15,674 nt of DNA from SbD1 sp049300095 (lineage in GTDB: Bacteria; Desulfobacterota; Syntrophobacteria; Syntrophobacterales; Syntrophobacteraceae). The notes below the pieces were generated by a model that saw nothing but the letters and a program-made list of their open reading frames with translations, was not told the DNA's origin and ran no database searches. The translations under genes and the position numbers were made by a program. The DNA is taken from positions 1 to 15,674 of the forward strand of contig JBAQYM010000056.1 in NCBI GenBank assembly GCA_049300095.1, read 5' to 3'. Shown piece by piece: positions 1 through 6,554 of the stretch (position 1 is the stretch's first letter; each line of letters opens with the position of its first letter).

Positions 1-145
1 TGGCGGGAGGGGCTGGGGGAGGGGGTCGTAAGTACTTGAAAATTCAACACCCTCCCCTAACCCCTCCCATCGAAGGGAGGGGGACTCACGTCCCGATCAA
101 TAGTCGCGCAGCTTGAATATTTCTTTGGGCAACAGCCCCTTGATC
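1..145 (-). repeat. Dispersed G/C-homopolymer-rich repeat, copy 1 (inverted relative to copy 2)
   Basis: Read on the minus strand, positions 81 to 1 nearly match plus-strand positions 13338-13419, with only a few differences and one indel. Weaker similarity continues to about position 140, through a TTGCCCAAA / AATATTCA / CTGC block that recurs at 13247-13315. The core is built of CCCTCCC and GGGAGGGG blocks that can pair with each other. The copy probably continues past the left window edge. It ends about 35 bp from the stop codon of the SPOR-domain gene, so it lies in the downstream flank of that gene. No coding potential is supported. Confidence 0.85.
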
Positions 146-177
146 CCCGCCCGGACTGCCGGGACCTCCGTAATTCC

Positions 178-1299
178 TTATTGCGTCCCAACCCCTCCGG
201 CGGGCGCGGTGGTTTGCGGCTTTGTCGTGGTGGGCGCTTTGGGTTTGGCCGTTGCGCCCGGTTTCGTCTTGGCCGCTACGGCGGGTTTGGGCTTGGTCGC
301 CGTCCCGGAGTTGGGCTTGGTCGCGCTCGCGGGCGTCACCTTGGCCGCCGGGGACGCCTTCTTCTTGGCCGTCGCCGCCGGTTTTTTTGACTCCTGGGAC
401 ATCGGCCCGAAGGTCGGCTTCAACTCCGATTTCGACACGGCCGCGGGTTTTGCCGCCTTTTTGGCAGTCGCGGGGGCGGGGGCGCCGCCGTCCACACCGC
501 AGGCCGGGGGCATCTTTATGATGGTCGGACTGGTTTTCGGCACGGATTTAATCTGTTCGGCCAGGGTCGCCGCCTTGCTCATGCTCGCAACCGGCCTGGT
601 CACGACCGCGAATGCGTAGGACCCCCCGACTGCGCTCGAAGGGCACACCACCACATCGTAGCCCTTTTGCTGGAGGGTGCGCCGGACTTCCTCGGCGCCC
701 TGCTTTTCCCGGAAGCAACCGACCTGCACCGCGTATGTCTGCGAACCAGCGGCAACCTGTTTGGCCGGTTTCATCTCGGGAGCGGGAGTTCCGGCCCGGG
801 CGGGCGGGGCTTGATCCTGTTTCCCCTTGACAGCGGCGGGCGGCGGCGCGGCCTGCTCCCTCTTCCCGTGCACCGGGGCGGGCGGCGGGACCGCCTGGGT
901 CAGCGAAGGCGATTTTGGGAAAAGGTCTTTCGGGGCAGGCTCGGCGGGAGGCTGCACTGCCTGTGGGGGCGGAGGCGGTTCCACCTTCGGGGCCGGAGGC
1001 GGCTCAGGCGGCTTGGGAGGTTCGGGGGCCGCTTCGGGCTTGGCCGCAAGGCCGCCGGGGAGTCCCTCGCCCGACGATATTTCTCCGGGGGCGGGCTCCG
1101 GGGGTTTCGGGAGCTCTTTTTTCACGACCACCTTTTCGGCGCCCAGTTTCCGGGTGGACTCCTTGCCCTTCTGCTGCAACAGGTAAGGCGTCACGATCAC
1201 CAGCAGGATGAGGCCCAGCGCCGCCAGGAGTAAGTATTTCACATAAGGCGAGCGCCCACCGCCCTTGCGGCCTTTTTGCAAAAAGACCTTCTTTGCCAT
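178..1299 (-). CDS. SPOR-domain membrane protein with Pro-rich linker and Lys/Ala/Pro-rich C-terminal tail
   Basis: A predicted single-pass inner-membrane protein of 373 residues. It has a short basic N-terminus, one transmembrane helix (about residues 19-41), a long Pro/Ala/Glu-rich spacer (about 60-180), a SPOR-like domain (about 187-264, starting at TYAVQVGCF) and a Lys/Ala/Pro/Thr-rich tail to the end. SPOR domains bind denuded peptidoglycan at division sites, so a role in envelope or septum biology is inferred. The domain is usually C-terminal; here about 110 low-complexity residues with repeated A-K-P units follow it. I chose the ATG at 1299 because an AAAGGGGGGGGAAG tract precedes it. 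An in-frame ATG at 1317, only 3 bases after the aminotransferase stop, has no well-placed ribosome site. The gene is probably co-transcribed with that aminotransferase. The domain call rests on pattern and architecture, without a profile search. Confidence 0.85.
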   Translation of the reverse strand: MAKKVFLQKGRKGGGRSPYVKYLLLAALGLILLVIVTPYLLQQKGKESTRKLGAEKVVVKKELPKPPEPAPGEISSGEGLPGGLAAKPEAAPEPPKPPEPPPAPKVEPPPPPQAVQPPAEPAPKDLFPKSPSLTQAVPPPAPVHGKREQAAPPPAAVKGKQDQAPPARAGTPAPEMKPAKQVAAGSQTYAVQVGCFREKQGAEEVRRTLQQKGYDVVVCPSSAVGGSYAFAVVTRPVASMSKAATLAEQIKSVPKTSPTIIKMPPACGVDGGAPAPATAKKAAKPAAVSKSELKPTFGPMSQESKKPAATAKKKASPAAKVTPASATKPNSGTATKPKPAVAAKTKPGATAKPKAPTTTKPQTTAPAGGVGTQ

Positions 1300-1313
1300 C
1301 TTCCCCCCCCTTT
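1300..1313 (-). promoter_or_regulatory. Ribosome binding site of the SPOR gene, containing a G8 homopolymer
   Basis: On the minus strand the 14 bases before the ATG at 1299 read AAAGGGGGGGGAAG. Eight consecutive G residues (1303-1310) form the core of the Shine-Dalgarno region. Slippage in such a tract would change the spacing, and therefore translation, without altering the protein if the 1299 start is used. Confidence 0.55.
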
Positions 1314-1320
1314 GCATGTC

Positions 1321-2508
1321 CTACATGCCGCGTGCTTTCCTGATCGCCCGTTCGAATCCCGGCAGCGCCCCCTCGATTGTCCGGTCATCGACGCAATAAG
1401 CCAGCCGGAAGTGGCCGGGTCCGCCGAACCCGGTCCCGGGGACCGCAAGGATGTTTTCTTCCTGCAGGAGCCCCACGAACTGGACATCATCGGCAATAGG
1501 CGCGCGCGGAAAGAGATAAAAAGCCCCTCTCGGGACCGTCAGCTCGTAGCCGAAAGAGGTCAGCGCCCCGACCAGCCGGTCCCTTTTGCGCTTGTAGATG
1601 TCCACGTCGACGCAGATGCCCTGAAGTTCCACCACCAGGCGCTGCATGAACGCCGGGGCGTTTACGAACCCGAGGATGCGGTTTGCCAGCGTCAGGGCGT
1701 CCATGATCCCCTTCGCGTCTTCGGCCGCGGGACCGACGGCCACAAAGCCGATCCGCTCGCCGGGAAGCGAGAGGTCCTTGGAATACGAACTCGTGATGAG
1801 CGATTCGTGGTAGTGCTGGAATATACACGGGACGGCGCAGTCGTCGTAGACGATCTTGCGGTACGGTTCATCCGAGACCAAATAGACGGTGCGGCCGAAC
1901 TGCCGGCTTTTTTCCTTGAGGACCTTTGCGAGCCCCGCGAGGGATTCCGCGGAATAGATCTGGCCGGTGGGGTTGTTGGGCGAGTTGATGAGAACCACCT
2001 TGGTCTTCGGGCCGACGGCCCGCTCCATGCGGTCCAGGTCGAGCGTGAAATCCGGGTGGGTGGGCACGGGCTTGAGCACCCCGCCGTGGTTGTCCGCATA
2101 GAAGCCGTATTCAACGAAGAAGGGCGCGGGGCAAACCACTTCGTCCCCCGGATCGAGCAGGGCCTTGAATATGATATTGAGCCCCCCCGCCGCCCCGCAG
2201 GTGGCGATGATATGGTCGTGCGCAAGCGCAACGCAATATTCCCCGCAAAGATACGCCGACATGGCCGCCCGCGTGGAATGATGGCCGGCATTGGGCATGT
2301 AGGCGTGTTTTCCGTGCTCCTGGCTCGCGGCAAGCTCGATCATCTTTTGCCGTACGATGTCCGGGGGAGGCACATTCGGATTTCCGAGGCTGAAATCGAA
2401 AACATGATCCGCGCCGTGGATCTTCTTGAGGCGCGCTCCCTCCTCGAACATCTTTCGAATCCAGGAGGATTTTTCAGAAAATTGACGCATTTTCGCGGAA
2501 ATTGCCAT
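1321..2508 (-). CDS. Class I/II PLP-dependent aminotransferase (aspartate aminotransferase-like)
   Basis: A cytosolic fold-type I aminotransferase of 395 residues, the normal family length. Expected landmarks are in order: LGNPN near residue 41, the SPNNPTG cofactor loop at 176-182 with Asn178, SDEPYR at 212-217 (Asp213 for the pyridine nitrogen, Tyr216), the Schiff-base lysine Lys244 in SYSKDLSLPGERIG, and the carboxylate-binding Arg368 in HFRLAY. The substrate cannot be fixed from sequence; aspartate, alanine or an aromatic amino acid are all possible in this family. The ATG at 2508 follows GGGAGG at a rather long spacing of 13 bases; an ATG six codons inside is an alternative. A promoter lies about 100 bp upstream, and the SPOR gene follows in the same transcription unit. 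Confidence 0.93.
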   Translation of the reverse strand: MAISAKMRQFSEKSSWIRKMFEEGARLKKIHGADHVFDFSLGNPNVPPPDIVRQKMIELAASQEHGKHAYMPNAGHHSTRAAMSAYLCGEYCVALAHDHIIATCGAAGGLNIIFKALLDPGDEVVCPAPFFVEYGFYADNHGGVLKPVPTHPDFTLDLDRMERAVGPKTKVVLINSPNNPTGQIYSAESLAGLAKVLKEKSRQFGRTVYLVSDEPYRKIVYDDCAVPCIFQHYHESLITSSYSKDLSLPGERIGFVAVGPAAEDAKGIMDALTLANRILGFVNAPAFMQRLVVELQGICVDVDIYKRKRDRLVGALTSFGYELTVPRGAFYLFPRAPIADDVQFVGLLQEENILAVPGTGFGGPGHFRLAYCVDDRTIEGALPGFERAIRKARGM

Positions 2509-2607
2509 TCTTGTAATCCAACCTCCCTACAATATGCCGGAAAGATCGCCCAAACCGGGCTGGCTCGAAATTGTCGCGGTAAACAAAGACTCCCCCCACC
2601 CGGAGGC

Positions 2608-2637
2608 ACTATAAGAGAGATTTACACTCTTATGCAA
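2608..2637 (-). promoter_or_regulatory. Sigma70-type promoter for the aminotransferase-SPOR unit
   Basis: On the minus strand, TTGCAT (2637-2632) and TATAGT (2613-2608) are separated by 18 bases. This would give a leader of about 90 nt to the aminotransferase start. The -35 box lies only 8 bases from the edge of the heptanucleotide array. Confidence 0.55.
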
Positions 2638-2645
2638 GGAAGAAC

Positions 2646-2715
2646 AGTGAAGAGTGAGCGGTGAAGAGTGAGCAGTGAGCAGGGAACAGGGAACAGGGAA
2701 CAGGAAACAGGGAAC
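2646..2715. repeat. Heptanucleotide tandem array, about 10 units
   Basis: Ten consecutive 7-bp units drift from AGTGAAG/AGTGAGC variants to AGGGAAC units (five in a row at 2681-2715, one with a substitution). Further period-7 sequence (GGGAGCG twice) occurs at 2731-2744. The array is a plain tandem repeat without unique spacers, so it is not CRISPR. It fills the gap between the aminotransferase promoter and the end of the cupredoxin-like gene. Confidence 0.9.
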
Positions 2716-2766
2716 AGAAAATAAGAGATCGGGAGCGGGGAGCGGGAACATGATTTGCGCCGGCCC

Positions 2767-3180
2767 CTATTTTGCGGCCCCGACCACGATATGGCCCTTC
2801 ATCACCATCGAGGCGTGAAACCGCTTGTCGCTGTAAAACTCGTAGCTGCCGGGATCGGGCAGTTCGACATTCGAGATGGCGGTGGCCTTCGGCCCCACGT
2901 TCAGCGCCTTTATCACCTTGCCCTGAGGATTTTTGATCGTCAGGTTCTGTTCCGAGCCGGTGACGTTTTTCACCTGCAAGATGAAGTCCCCCGGCTTTTC
3001 AAGCTTGATGAGGGTGGGTTCGAAGCTGATAGTGCCCGCCTGGATGTTTATAAGGTTGCCGACGGAGGCGGCCGGGGCCGTCTTGGTCGCGGCGGCCGGG
3101 GTTTTTTTCCACGAGCAGCCGGAAATCGCAACTATCAGCACCAGGGCCGTCACAATCATTTTCCAGGATATCTTTCTCAT
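2767..3180 (-). CDS. Small lipoprotein with degenerate cupredoxin-like domain
   Basis: A 137-residue predicted lipoprotein: an N-terminal signal helix (about residues 8-20) ends in a lipobox I-S-G-Cys22, followed by a short Ala/Thr/Lys linker and a beta-rich domain to the end. The C-terminal pattern YEF-x2-D-x3-FH-x4-M-KG lines up with the copper loop of plastocyanin-like proteins (YEF-x-C-x4-H-x4-M-x-G). In this alignment the Cys is Ser117 and the first His is Gln78, while His122 and Met127 remain. A type 1 copper site is therefore unlikely, and the protein may bind another ligand or act structurally. AAGGAAGG lies 10 bases upstream of the ATG. Membrane-anchored extracytoplasmic location is inferred. 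The gene is divergent from asnS. Confidence 0.85.
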   Translation of the reverse strand: MRKISWKMIVTALVLIVAISGCSWKKTPAAATKTAPAASVGNLINIQAGTISFEPTLIKLEKPGDFILQVKNVTGSEQNLTIKNPQGKVIKALNVGPKATAISNVELPDPGSYEFYSDKRFHASMVMKGHIVVGAAK

Positions 3181-3519
3181 GATTTTTTCGCCTTCCTTCG
3201 TATCGCGTATTTTTACACAACCACGGGAACTCTACCGAAAAACGGCCCCCGCAACAACTCAAATTCAAGCTCGACCGCAAGATGGAAAGAATGCCTCAAG
3301 GTTGTCGCACAGGCCGTGCGCCGCGGGCTGAAAAAGAATGTCCCATGGTCTCCGCGTGGTCACGGTAAGTCGATTGCGCGGGGCCCGGCGAGGCGTTATG
3401 AAATAGCCTCGGCTTTTTGGCGCAACCGGCCCGATGCGTGATAAAATGATAAATCGGGATCGACCAGGCCGCGCCGCCGCCATGGCGTATTGACGTTACT
3501 CAATCGAGGACCGGCAAAA
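3181..3519. other. Divergent intergenic region between the cupredoxin lipoprotein and asnS
   Basis: These 339 bases must hold the promoters of both flanking genes. A weak asnS candidate is TTGGCG at 3417-3422 with TAAAAT at 3442-3447 and a 19-base spacer. For the lipoprotein only a poor TAAAAA-type -10 near 3210-3215 was seen. No open reading frame here has a convincing ribosome site or family resemblance, and no terminator or RNA gene was recognised. Confidence 0.5.
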
Positions 3520-4920
3520 ATGGAAAAAGGAATTCGCATTGCCGACCTGTTCGGCAAAGAGGGAGAATACACGGGCAAGACGGTTCGCGTGCAGGGTTGG
3601 GTCCGCACCCGGCGCGATTCGAAGGCCGGGATCAGCTTCATCGAGCTAAACGACGGCTCCTGCCTCAAAAGCCTCCAGGTGGTTGCCGGGCTCGACCGGC
3701 CCGAGTACCGCGAGGTGCTCGAAAAGATCACGACGGGGTGCGCCGTGCTGGTCGAGGGAACGGTCGCGCCCTCCCCCGGAAAAGGCCAGGCGGTCGAGGT
3801 CCAGGCCGACCGGATCGAGCTTTACGGCTGGGCCGACCCCGCCGTCTACCCTTTGCAGAAAAAACGGCACTCCTTCGAATTCCTGCGCCAGATCGCGCAC
3901 CTTCGCCCCCGCACCAACACGATCGGCGCGGTGAGCAGGGTCCGGAACCGCCTGAGCTTCGCCATACACCGCTTTTTCCAGGAGCGCGGGTTTCACTACA
4001 TCCACACGCCCATCATCACGGCAAGCGACTGCGAAGGAGCGGGCGAGACCTTCCGGGTGACCACGCTCGACCCGCTCCGGGCAGCTCCCGCTTCGGCGGA
4101 GGACCCGTACCGCGACGATTTCTTCGCCCGGCCCGCCTATCTTACGGTCAGCGGCCAGCTCCAGGCGGAAATCTACGCCCTGGCGCTCGGCAGGGTCTAT
4201 ACTTTCGGCCCCACCTTCCGGGCCGAGAACTCGAACACCAGCAGGCACCTCGCCGAATTCTGGATGGTCGAGCCCGAGATGGCCTTCTTCGACCTCGAAG
4301 ACGACCTGGAACTGGCCAAGGAATTCATCAAGTATCTCGTGTCGGCGGTCCTTGACGAGTGCTCCGAGGACATCGAGTTCTTCACCAAGTTTGTCGAGCC
4401 CGAGCTGCGGGGCCGCCTCGAAACGGTCGTAAGCCGCCCCTTCGAGGTGATAACCTACACGGAGGCGGTGGGGCTTCTCGAAAAATCCGGCGAGAAGTTC
4501 GCCTTCCCGGTCGAGTGGGGAAGCGACCTCCAGGCCGAGCACGAACGCTGGCTCACCGAGAAGGTTTTCGGGAAGCCGGTCGGAATAATCCATTTCCCGA
4601 GATCGCTAAAGCCCTTCTACATGCGCGTGAACGAGGACGGAAAAACGGTTGCCGCAATGGATGTGCTGGTGCCGGGGACGGGCGAGATCATCGGCGGCTC
4701 GCAAAGGGAGGAGCGCCTTGACATGCTGCTCGAACAAATGAAGCTCAAGGGGATTTCGACCGAGGACTACCGGTGGTACATCGAGCTTCGGGAGTTCGGG
4801 TCCGCGCCCCACGCCGGGTTCGGACTGGGGTTCGAGCGCCTGGTGCAGTTCGTGACCGGCCTCCCCAATATCCGCGAGGTCATCCCGTTTCCGAGAACGC
4901 CGGGGCACGCCGAGTTCTAG
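3520..4920 (+). CDS. asnS: Asparaginyl-tRNA synthetase
   Basis: A class IIb aminoacyl-tRNA synthetase that charges tRNA-Asn with asparagine in the cytosol. The ATG at 3520 follows GAGGA with 9-base spacing and gives 466 residues, the length of the E. coli enzyme; an upstream in-frame TTG at 3490 lacks a ribosome site. The N-terminal anticodon-binding OB fold spans about residues 18-103 (VRVQGWVRTRRDSK). Motif 2 is FRAENSNTSRHLAEFWMVEPE from residue 233, motif 3 is GFGLGFERLVQF at 433-444, and the protein ends in the family-typical PFPRTPGHAEF. The NTSRHLAEFW and C-terminal signatures favour AsnRS over AspRS. The gene appears intact and monocistronic. No terminator is visible before the TA promoter. 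Confidence 0.97.
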   Translation: MEKGIRIADLFGKEGEYTGKTVRVQGWVRTRRDSKAGISFIELNDGSCLKSLQVVAGLDRPEYREVLEKITTGCAVLVEGTVAPSPGKGQAVEVQADRIELYGWADPAVYPLQKKRHSFEFLRQIAHLRPRTNTIGAVSRVRNRLSFAIHRFFQERGFHYIHTPIITASDCEGAGETFRVTTLDPLRAAPASAEDPYRDDFFARPAYLTVSGQLQAEIYALALGRVYTFGPTFRAENSNTSRHLAEFWMVEPEMAFFDLEDDLELAKEFIKYLVSAVLDECSEDIEFFTKFVEPELRGRLETVVSRPFEVITYTEAVGLLEKSGEKFAFPVEWGSDLQAEHERWLTEKVFGKPVGIIHFPRSLKPFYMRVNEDGKTVAAMDVLVPGTGEIIGGSQREERLDMLLEQMKLKGISTEDYRWYIELREFGSAPHAGFGLGFERLVQFVTGLPNIREVIPFPRTPGHAEF

Positions 4921-4952
4921 CCATTAAGCATCGTCCCTTCCGGCAAAACATA

Positions 4953-4982
4953 TTGGTGCGGGCGTCTCCATTTTGTTATACT
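4953..4982 (+). promoter_or_regulatory. Promoter of the RHH-MazF toxin-antitoxin operon, with a possible operator
   Basis: TTGGTG (4953-4958) and TATACT (4977-4982) are separated by 18 bases. An imperfect dyad with GTTA and TAAC arms spans 4975-4991 and overlaps the -10 box, which is where the ribbon-helix-helix antitoxin would be expected to autorepress. The operator reading is inference. Confidence 0.55.
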
Positions 4983-5007
4983 TCTTGTAACCCAGGAGGT
5001 ATGAAAT

Positions 5008-5262
5008 ATGCCCCACATCAAGACCGCGGTCTCGCTGGACAAGTCACTTTGCGAACAGGTCGACAACCTTGCCCACAAGATGAAGGTGTCGCGAAGCCGC
5101 CTGTTTGCCATGGCGCTGGAGGATTTTCTCCGGCATCGAGAGAATGAACAACTGCTTCAGGAAATCAACAGGACCTATCAGGATGAACCCGCTCAACCCC
5201 GGCAAACACGGCGCCAGGGCATGCGGCGTTTGCACCGCAAGGTTGTGGAGGGTGAGTGGTGA
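5008..5262 (+). CDS. Ribbon-helix-helix (CopG/MazE-type) antitoxin
   Basis: An 84-residue protein with an N-terminal RHH DNA-binding domain (about residues 4-43): a beta strand IKTAVSLD, helix EQVDNLAHKM, then VSRSRLFAMALEDFL. It is followed by a polar, flexible C-terminal segment of the kind that wraps around and neutralises the toxin. AGGAGG sits 8 bases before the ATG. Its stop codon overlaps the toxin start in a GTGA junction, showing translational coupling. It is predicted to neutralise the MazF-like toxin encoded next and to repress the operon. An ATG at 5001 is out of frame and rejected. Confidence 0.9.
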   Translation: MPHIKTAVSLDKSLCEQVDNLAHKMKVSRSRLFAMALEDFLRHRENEQLLQEINRTYQDEPAQPRQTRRQGMRRLHRKVVEGEW

Positions 5263-5633
5263 TCAATCAGGGCGACGTCTACCGGATCGACCTGGGCGAT
5301 CCCGCCGGCCCAGGTCCCGGCCCCGCCTTGCCGCATCCCCACGTTGTCATTCAAAACAACGTCTTCAATCGGAGCCGCATACGAACCGTCGTCGTGTGTG
5401 CGCTCACATCCAATCTGAAAAGGGCGTCCGCGCCCGGAAATGTCTTGTTGGAGCCGGGTGAGGCGAACCTGCCGAAGCAAAGTGTTGTCAATGTTTCCCA
5501 GGTATTCACCGTGGACAGGGAAGACCTCGGGGAATACATCGGGACGCTGTCGAGGAAGCGGATTCACGAAATCCTCGACGGAATCATGCTGCTGCTGGAG
5601 CCGCGTGATGTCGATCCCCTCGGCATGCCGTGA
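5259..5633 (+). CDS. MazF/PemK-family endoribonuclease toxin
   Basis: A 124-residue PemK/MazF-type toxin, expected to cleave mRNA at specific sites and halt growth when free of antitoxin. Visible family features are the N-terminal INQGDVYRIDLGDP strand-turn, HPHVVIQNNVFNRS, RTVVVCALTSNLKRA, GNVLLEPGEANLPKQSVVNVSQV and a C-terminal helix ending in ILDGIMLLLEP. Two GTG codons, at 5256 and 5259, could start it. The second is preferred because GGAGGG is then 6 bases upstream and the start overlaps the antitoxin TGA as GTGA. The gene appears intact. Cleavage specificity cannot be read from the sequence. Confidence 0.93.
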   Translation: MINQGDVYRIDLGDPAGPGPGPALPHPHVVIQNNVFNRSRIRTVVVCALTSNLKRASAPGNVLLEPGEANLPKQSVVNVSQVFTVDREDLGEYIGTLSRKRIHEILDGIMLLLEPRDVDPLGMP

Positions 5634-5730
5634 TCGCGGGGTGAGTCCAAAAAGAACAGGAAATTCCGTCCACGGCCGCTGGGCCTGGGCATTTGAATCA
5701 ACTTTCGACTTGCGGAAAAGAGCTGATCTT

Positions 5731-6075
5731 ATGGTCCCGGAGGAAATAAGACAGGAGATTCTTGCCAGGCTGGCGGAAGGCGGCAATATCCGCAAGGTGA
5801 TTGTTTTCGGTTCCCACGCGGGCGGCGCTCCGGGACCTGACAGCGATATCGATCTTCTCGTCGTTACCGATGACGACTCCATGCCCCGGAACTTTGAAGA
5901 GAGCATGGTGCACTATCATCGTGTATCCTCCGTTCTGCGGGAAATCAAGAAGCGCATGCCTATAGACCTGATTGTCCACACAAGGAAGATGCACGAGGAG
6001 TTCATCCGGCAGGGGAGCATGTTCGCCAGGGAGATCGCCGAACGCGGTGAGGTATTGTATGAAAAAGCTCACTGA
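5731..6075 (+). CDS. MntA-like minimal nucleotidyltransferase (antitoxin of an MNT-HEPN module)
   Basis: A 114-residue minimal nucleotidyltransferase with the diagnostic GSHAGGAPGPDSDIDLLVV block. Gly27-Ser28 and Asp39/Asp41, plus a third acidic residue, Asp79 in PIDLIV, make up the expected catalytic set. Characterised relatives AMPylate a HEPN RNase toxin to silence it. The gene overlaps the start of a HEPN reading frame by 17 bases, the usual operon order, but that partner is truncated here. The ATG at 5731 is chosen as the start of the conserved domain; only a weak GGAAAAGAG lies upstream, and a TTG at 5710 is possible. It begins 97 bp after the MazF gene. Confidence 0.88.
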   Translation: MVPEEIRQEILARLAEGGNIRKVIVFGSHAGGAPGPDSDIDLLVVTDDDSMPRNFEESMVHYHRVSSVLREIKKRMPIDLIVHTRKMHEEFIRQGSMFAREIAERGEVLYEKAH

Positions 6076-6154
6076 GGAATGGCTTATGGCCGCCAGGGAC
6101 GATCTTCGGGAATTCGTAATCCGGTCGCGCAACGCAAGAGGATCGAGAAGCTAG
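6059..6154 (+). pseudogene. Truncated HEPN-domain toxin (31-codon remnant)
   Basis: The frame opens with MKKLTEEWLMAARDDL, which matches the start of HEPN proteins paired with minimal nucleotidyltransferases. After about 16-17 codons it runs into a REP-like repeat and stops at 6152-6154. The last residues are encoded by repeat sequence also found at 7664-7700. A full HEPN domain is about 110-130 residues and needs an R-x4-6-H motif that is absent, so a toxic product is not expected. The ATG overlaps the nucleotidyltransferase gene. The rest of the gene is not seen within the window. Confidence 0.75.
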
Positions 6155-6227
6155 GAGAGTGGGCGGGAACTGCCCGCCCGCCTCTTGTCCTTCGGACCCG
6201 GACAACAAGTCGCCTGGGCCACCCGCC
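6110..6227. repeat. REP/REPIN-like element at the left edge of the AT-rich island
   Basis: Plus-strand positions 6112-6180 align over about 70 bases with 7660-7731 (shared blocks GCAAGAGGATCGAG, GGGCGGGAA, TGCCCGCCCGC). Directly after it, the minus-strand reading of 6227-6182 aligns with 7645-7690 (GCGGGTGGCCC, GTT, TCCGGG, CAAGAGG). The two halves are thus inverted relatives meeting at a GGGCGGG / CCCGCCC hairpin, as in REPIN elements. The element carries the HEPN truncation point. Confidence 0.75.
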
Positions 6228-6260
6228 ATTTCAGAGAAGAAGTTTCAGGATACGAAGTTT

Positions 6261-6542
6261 TTATTGTCCCTCTTTTGATGTTGGTATTGGCTGTGTTTTA
6301 ATTTCACCAAAAGTGTCTTCGTATTTTTTTACAGTTGTTGTTAGCGCTATCATTAGTGCTTTGGCGTGTTCTGGGGACATGGTAAGTGATATTAAATCCT
6401 CGACTGTCCCTTCTTCTGTTAATCTCCCACACACAATAGCAACATCAAAAAAACTTATTTTCATCATTGAGCTATTTATGTATAGCGCTTTAAACTGTTC
6501 AGACTTTATGCGTTGCTGTGGTACTTGCGTCTCATTTTGCAT
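6261..6542 (-). CDS. DUF3467 family protein, third gene of the toxin-antitoxin operon
   Basis: A 93-residue protein with the layout of DUF3467: YINS at 21-24, a central strand region with FDVAIVCGRL, the MSPEHAKALMIAL helix at 55-67, and YEDTFGEI near residue 74. Members are small soluble proteins of unknown function. AAGGAG lies 7 bases before the ATG, and the start follows the XRE stop by 12 bases, so the two are translated from one message. Its lower GC matches the two genes upstream and contrasts with the flanks. A role in the TA module (chaperone, second regulator or toxin modulator) is inferred from position only. Confidence 0.82.
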   Translation of the reverse strand: MQNETQVPQQRIKSEQFKALYINSSMMKISFFDVAIVCGRLTEEGTVEDLISLTMSPEHAKALMIALTTTVKKYEDTFGEIKTQPIPTSKEGQ

Positions 6543-6554
6543 GCGCGTTCTCCT

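Noticed and set aside
1276..2664. Long plus-strand reading frame (462 codons) opposite the aminotransferase
   Set aside because: It is the shadow of a well-supported PLP enzyme on the other strand, with no ribosome site or family motif of its own.
2646..2715. Possible replication iterons
   Set aside because: Short drifting 7-bp units with no initiator gene or AT-rich unwinding region nearby; a simple-sequence array explains them.
6180..6290. Possible remnant coding frame (QVAWATRHFREEVSGY) left of the AT-rich island
   Set aside because: The first part aligns with the REP-like repeat on the other strand, and no start or family match is visible.
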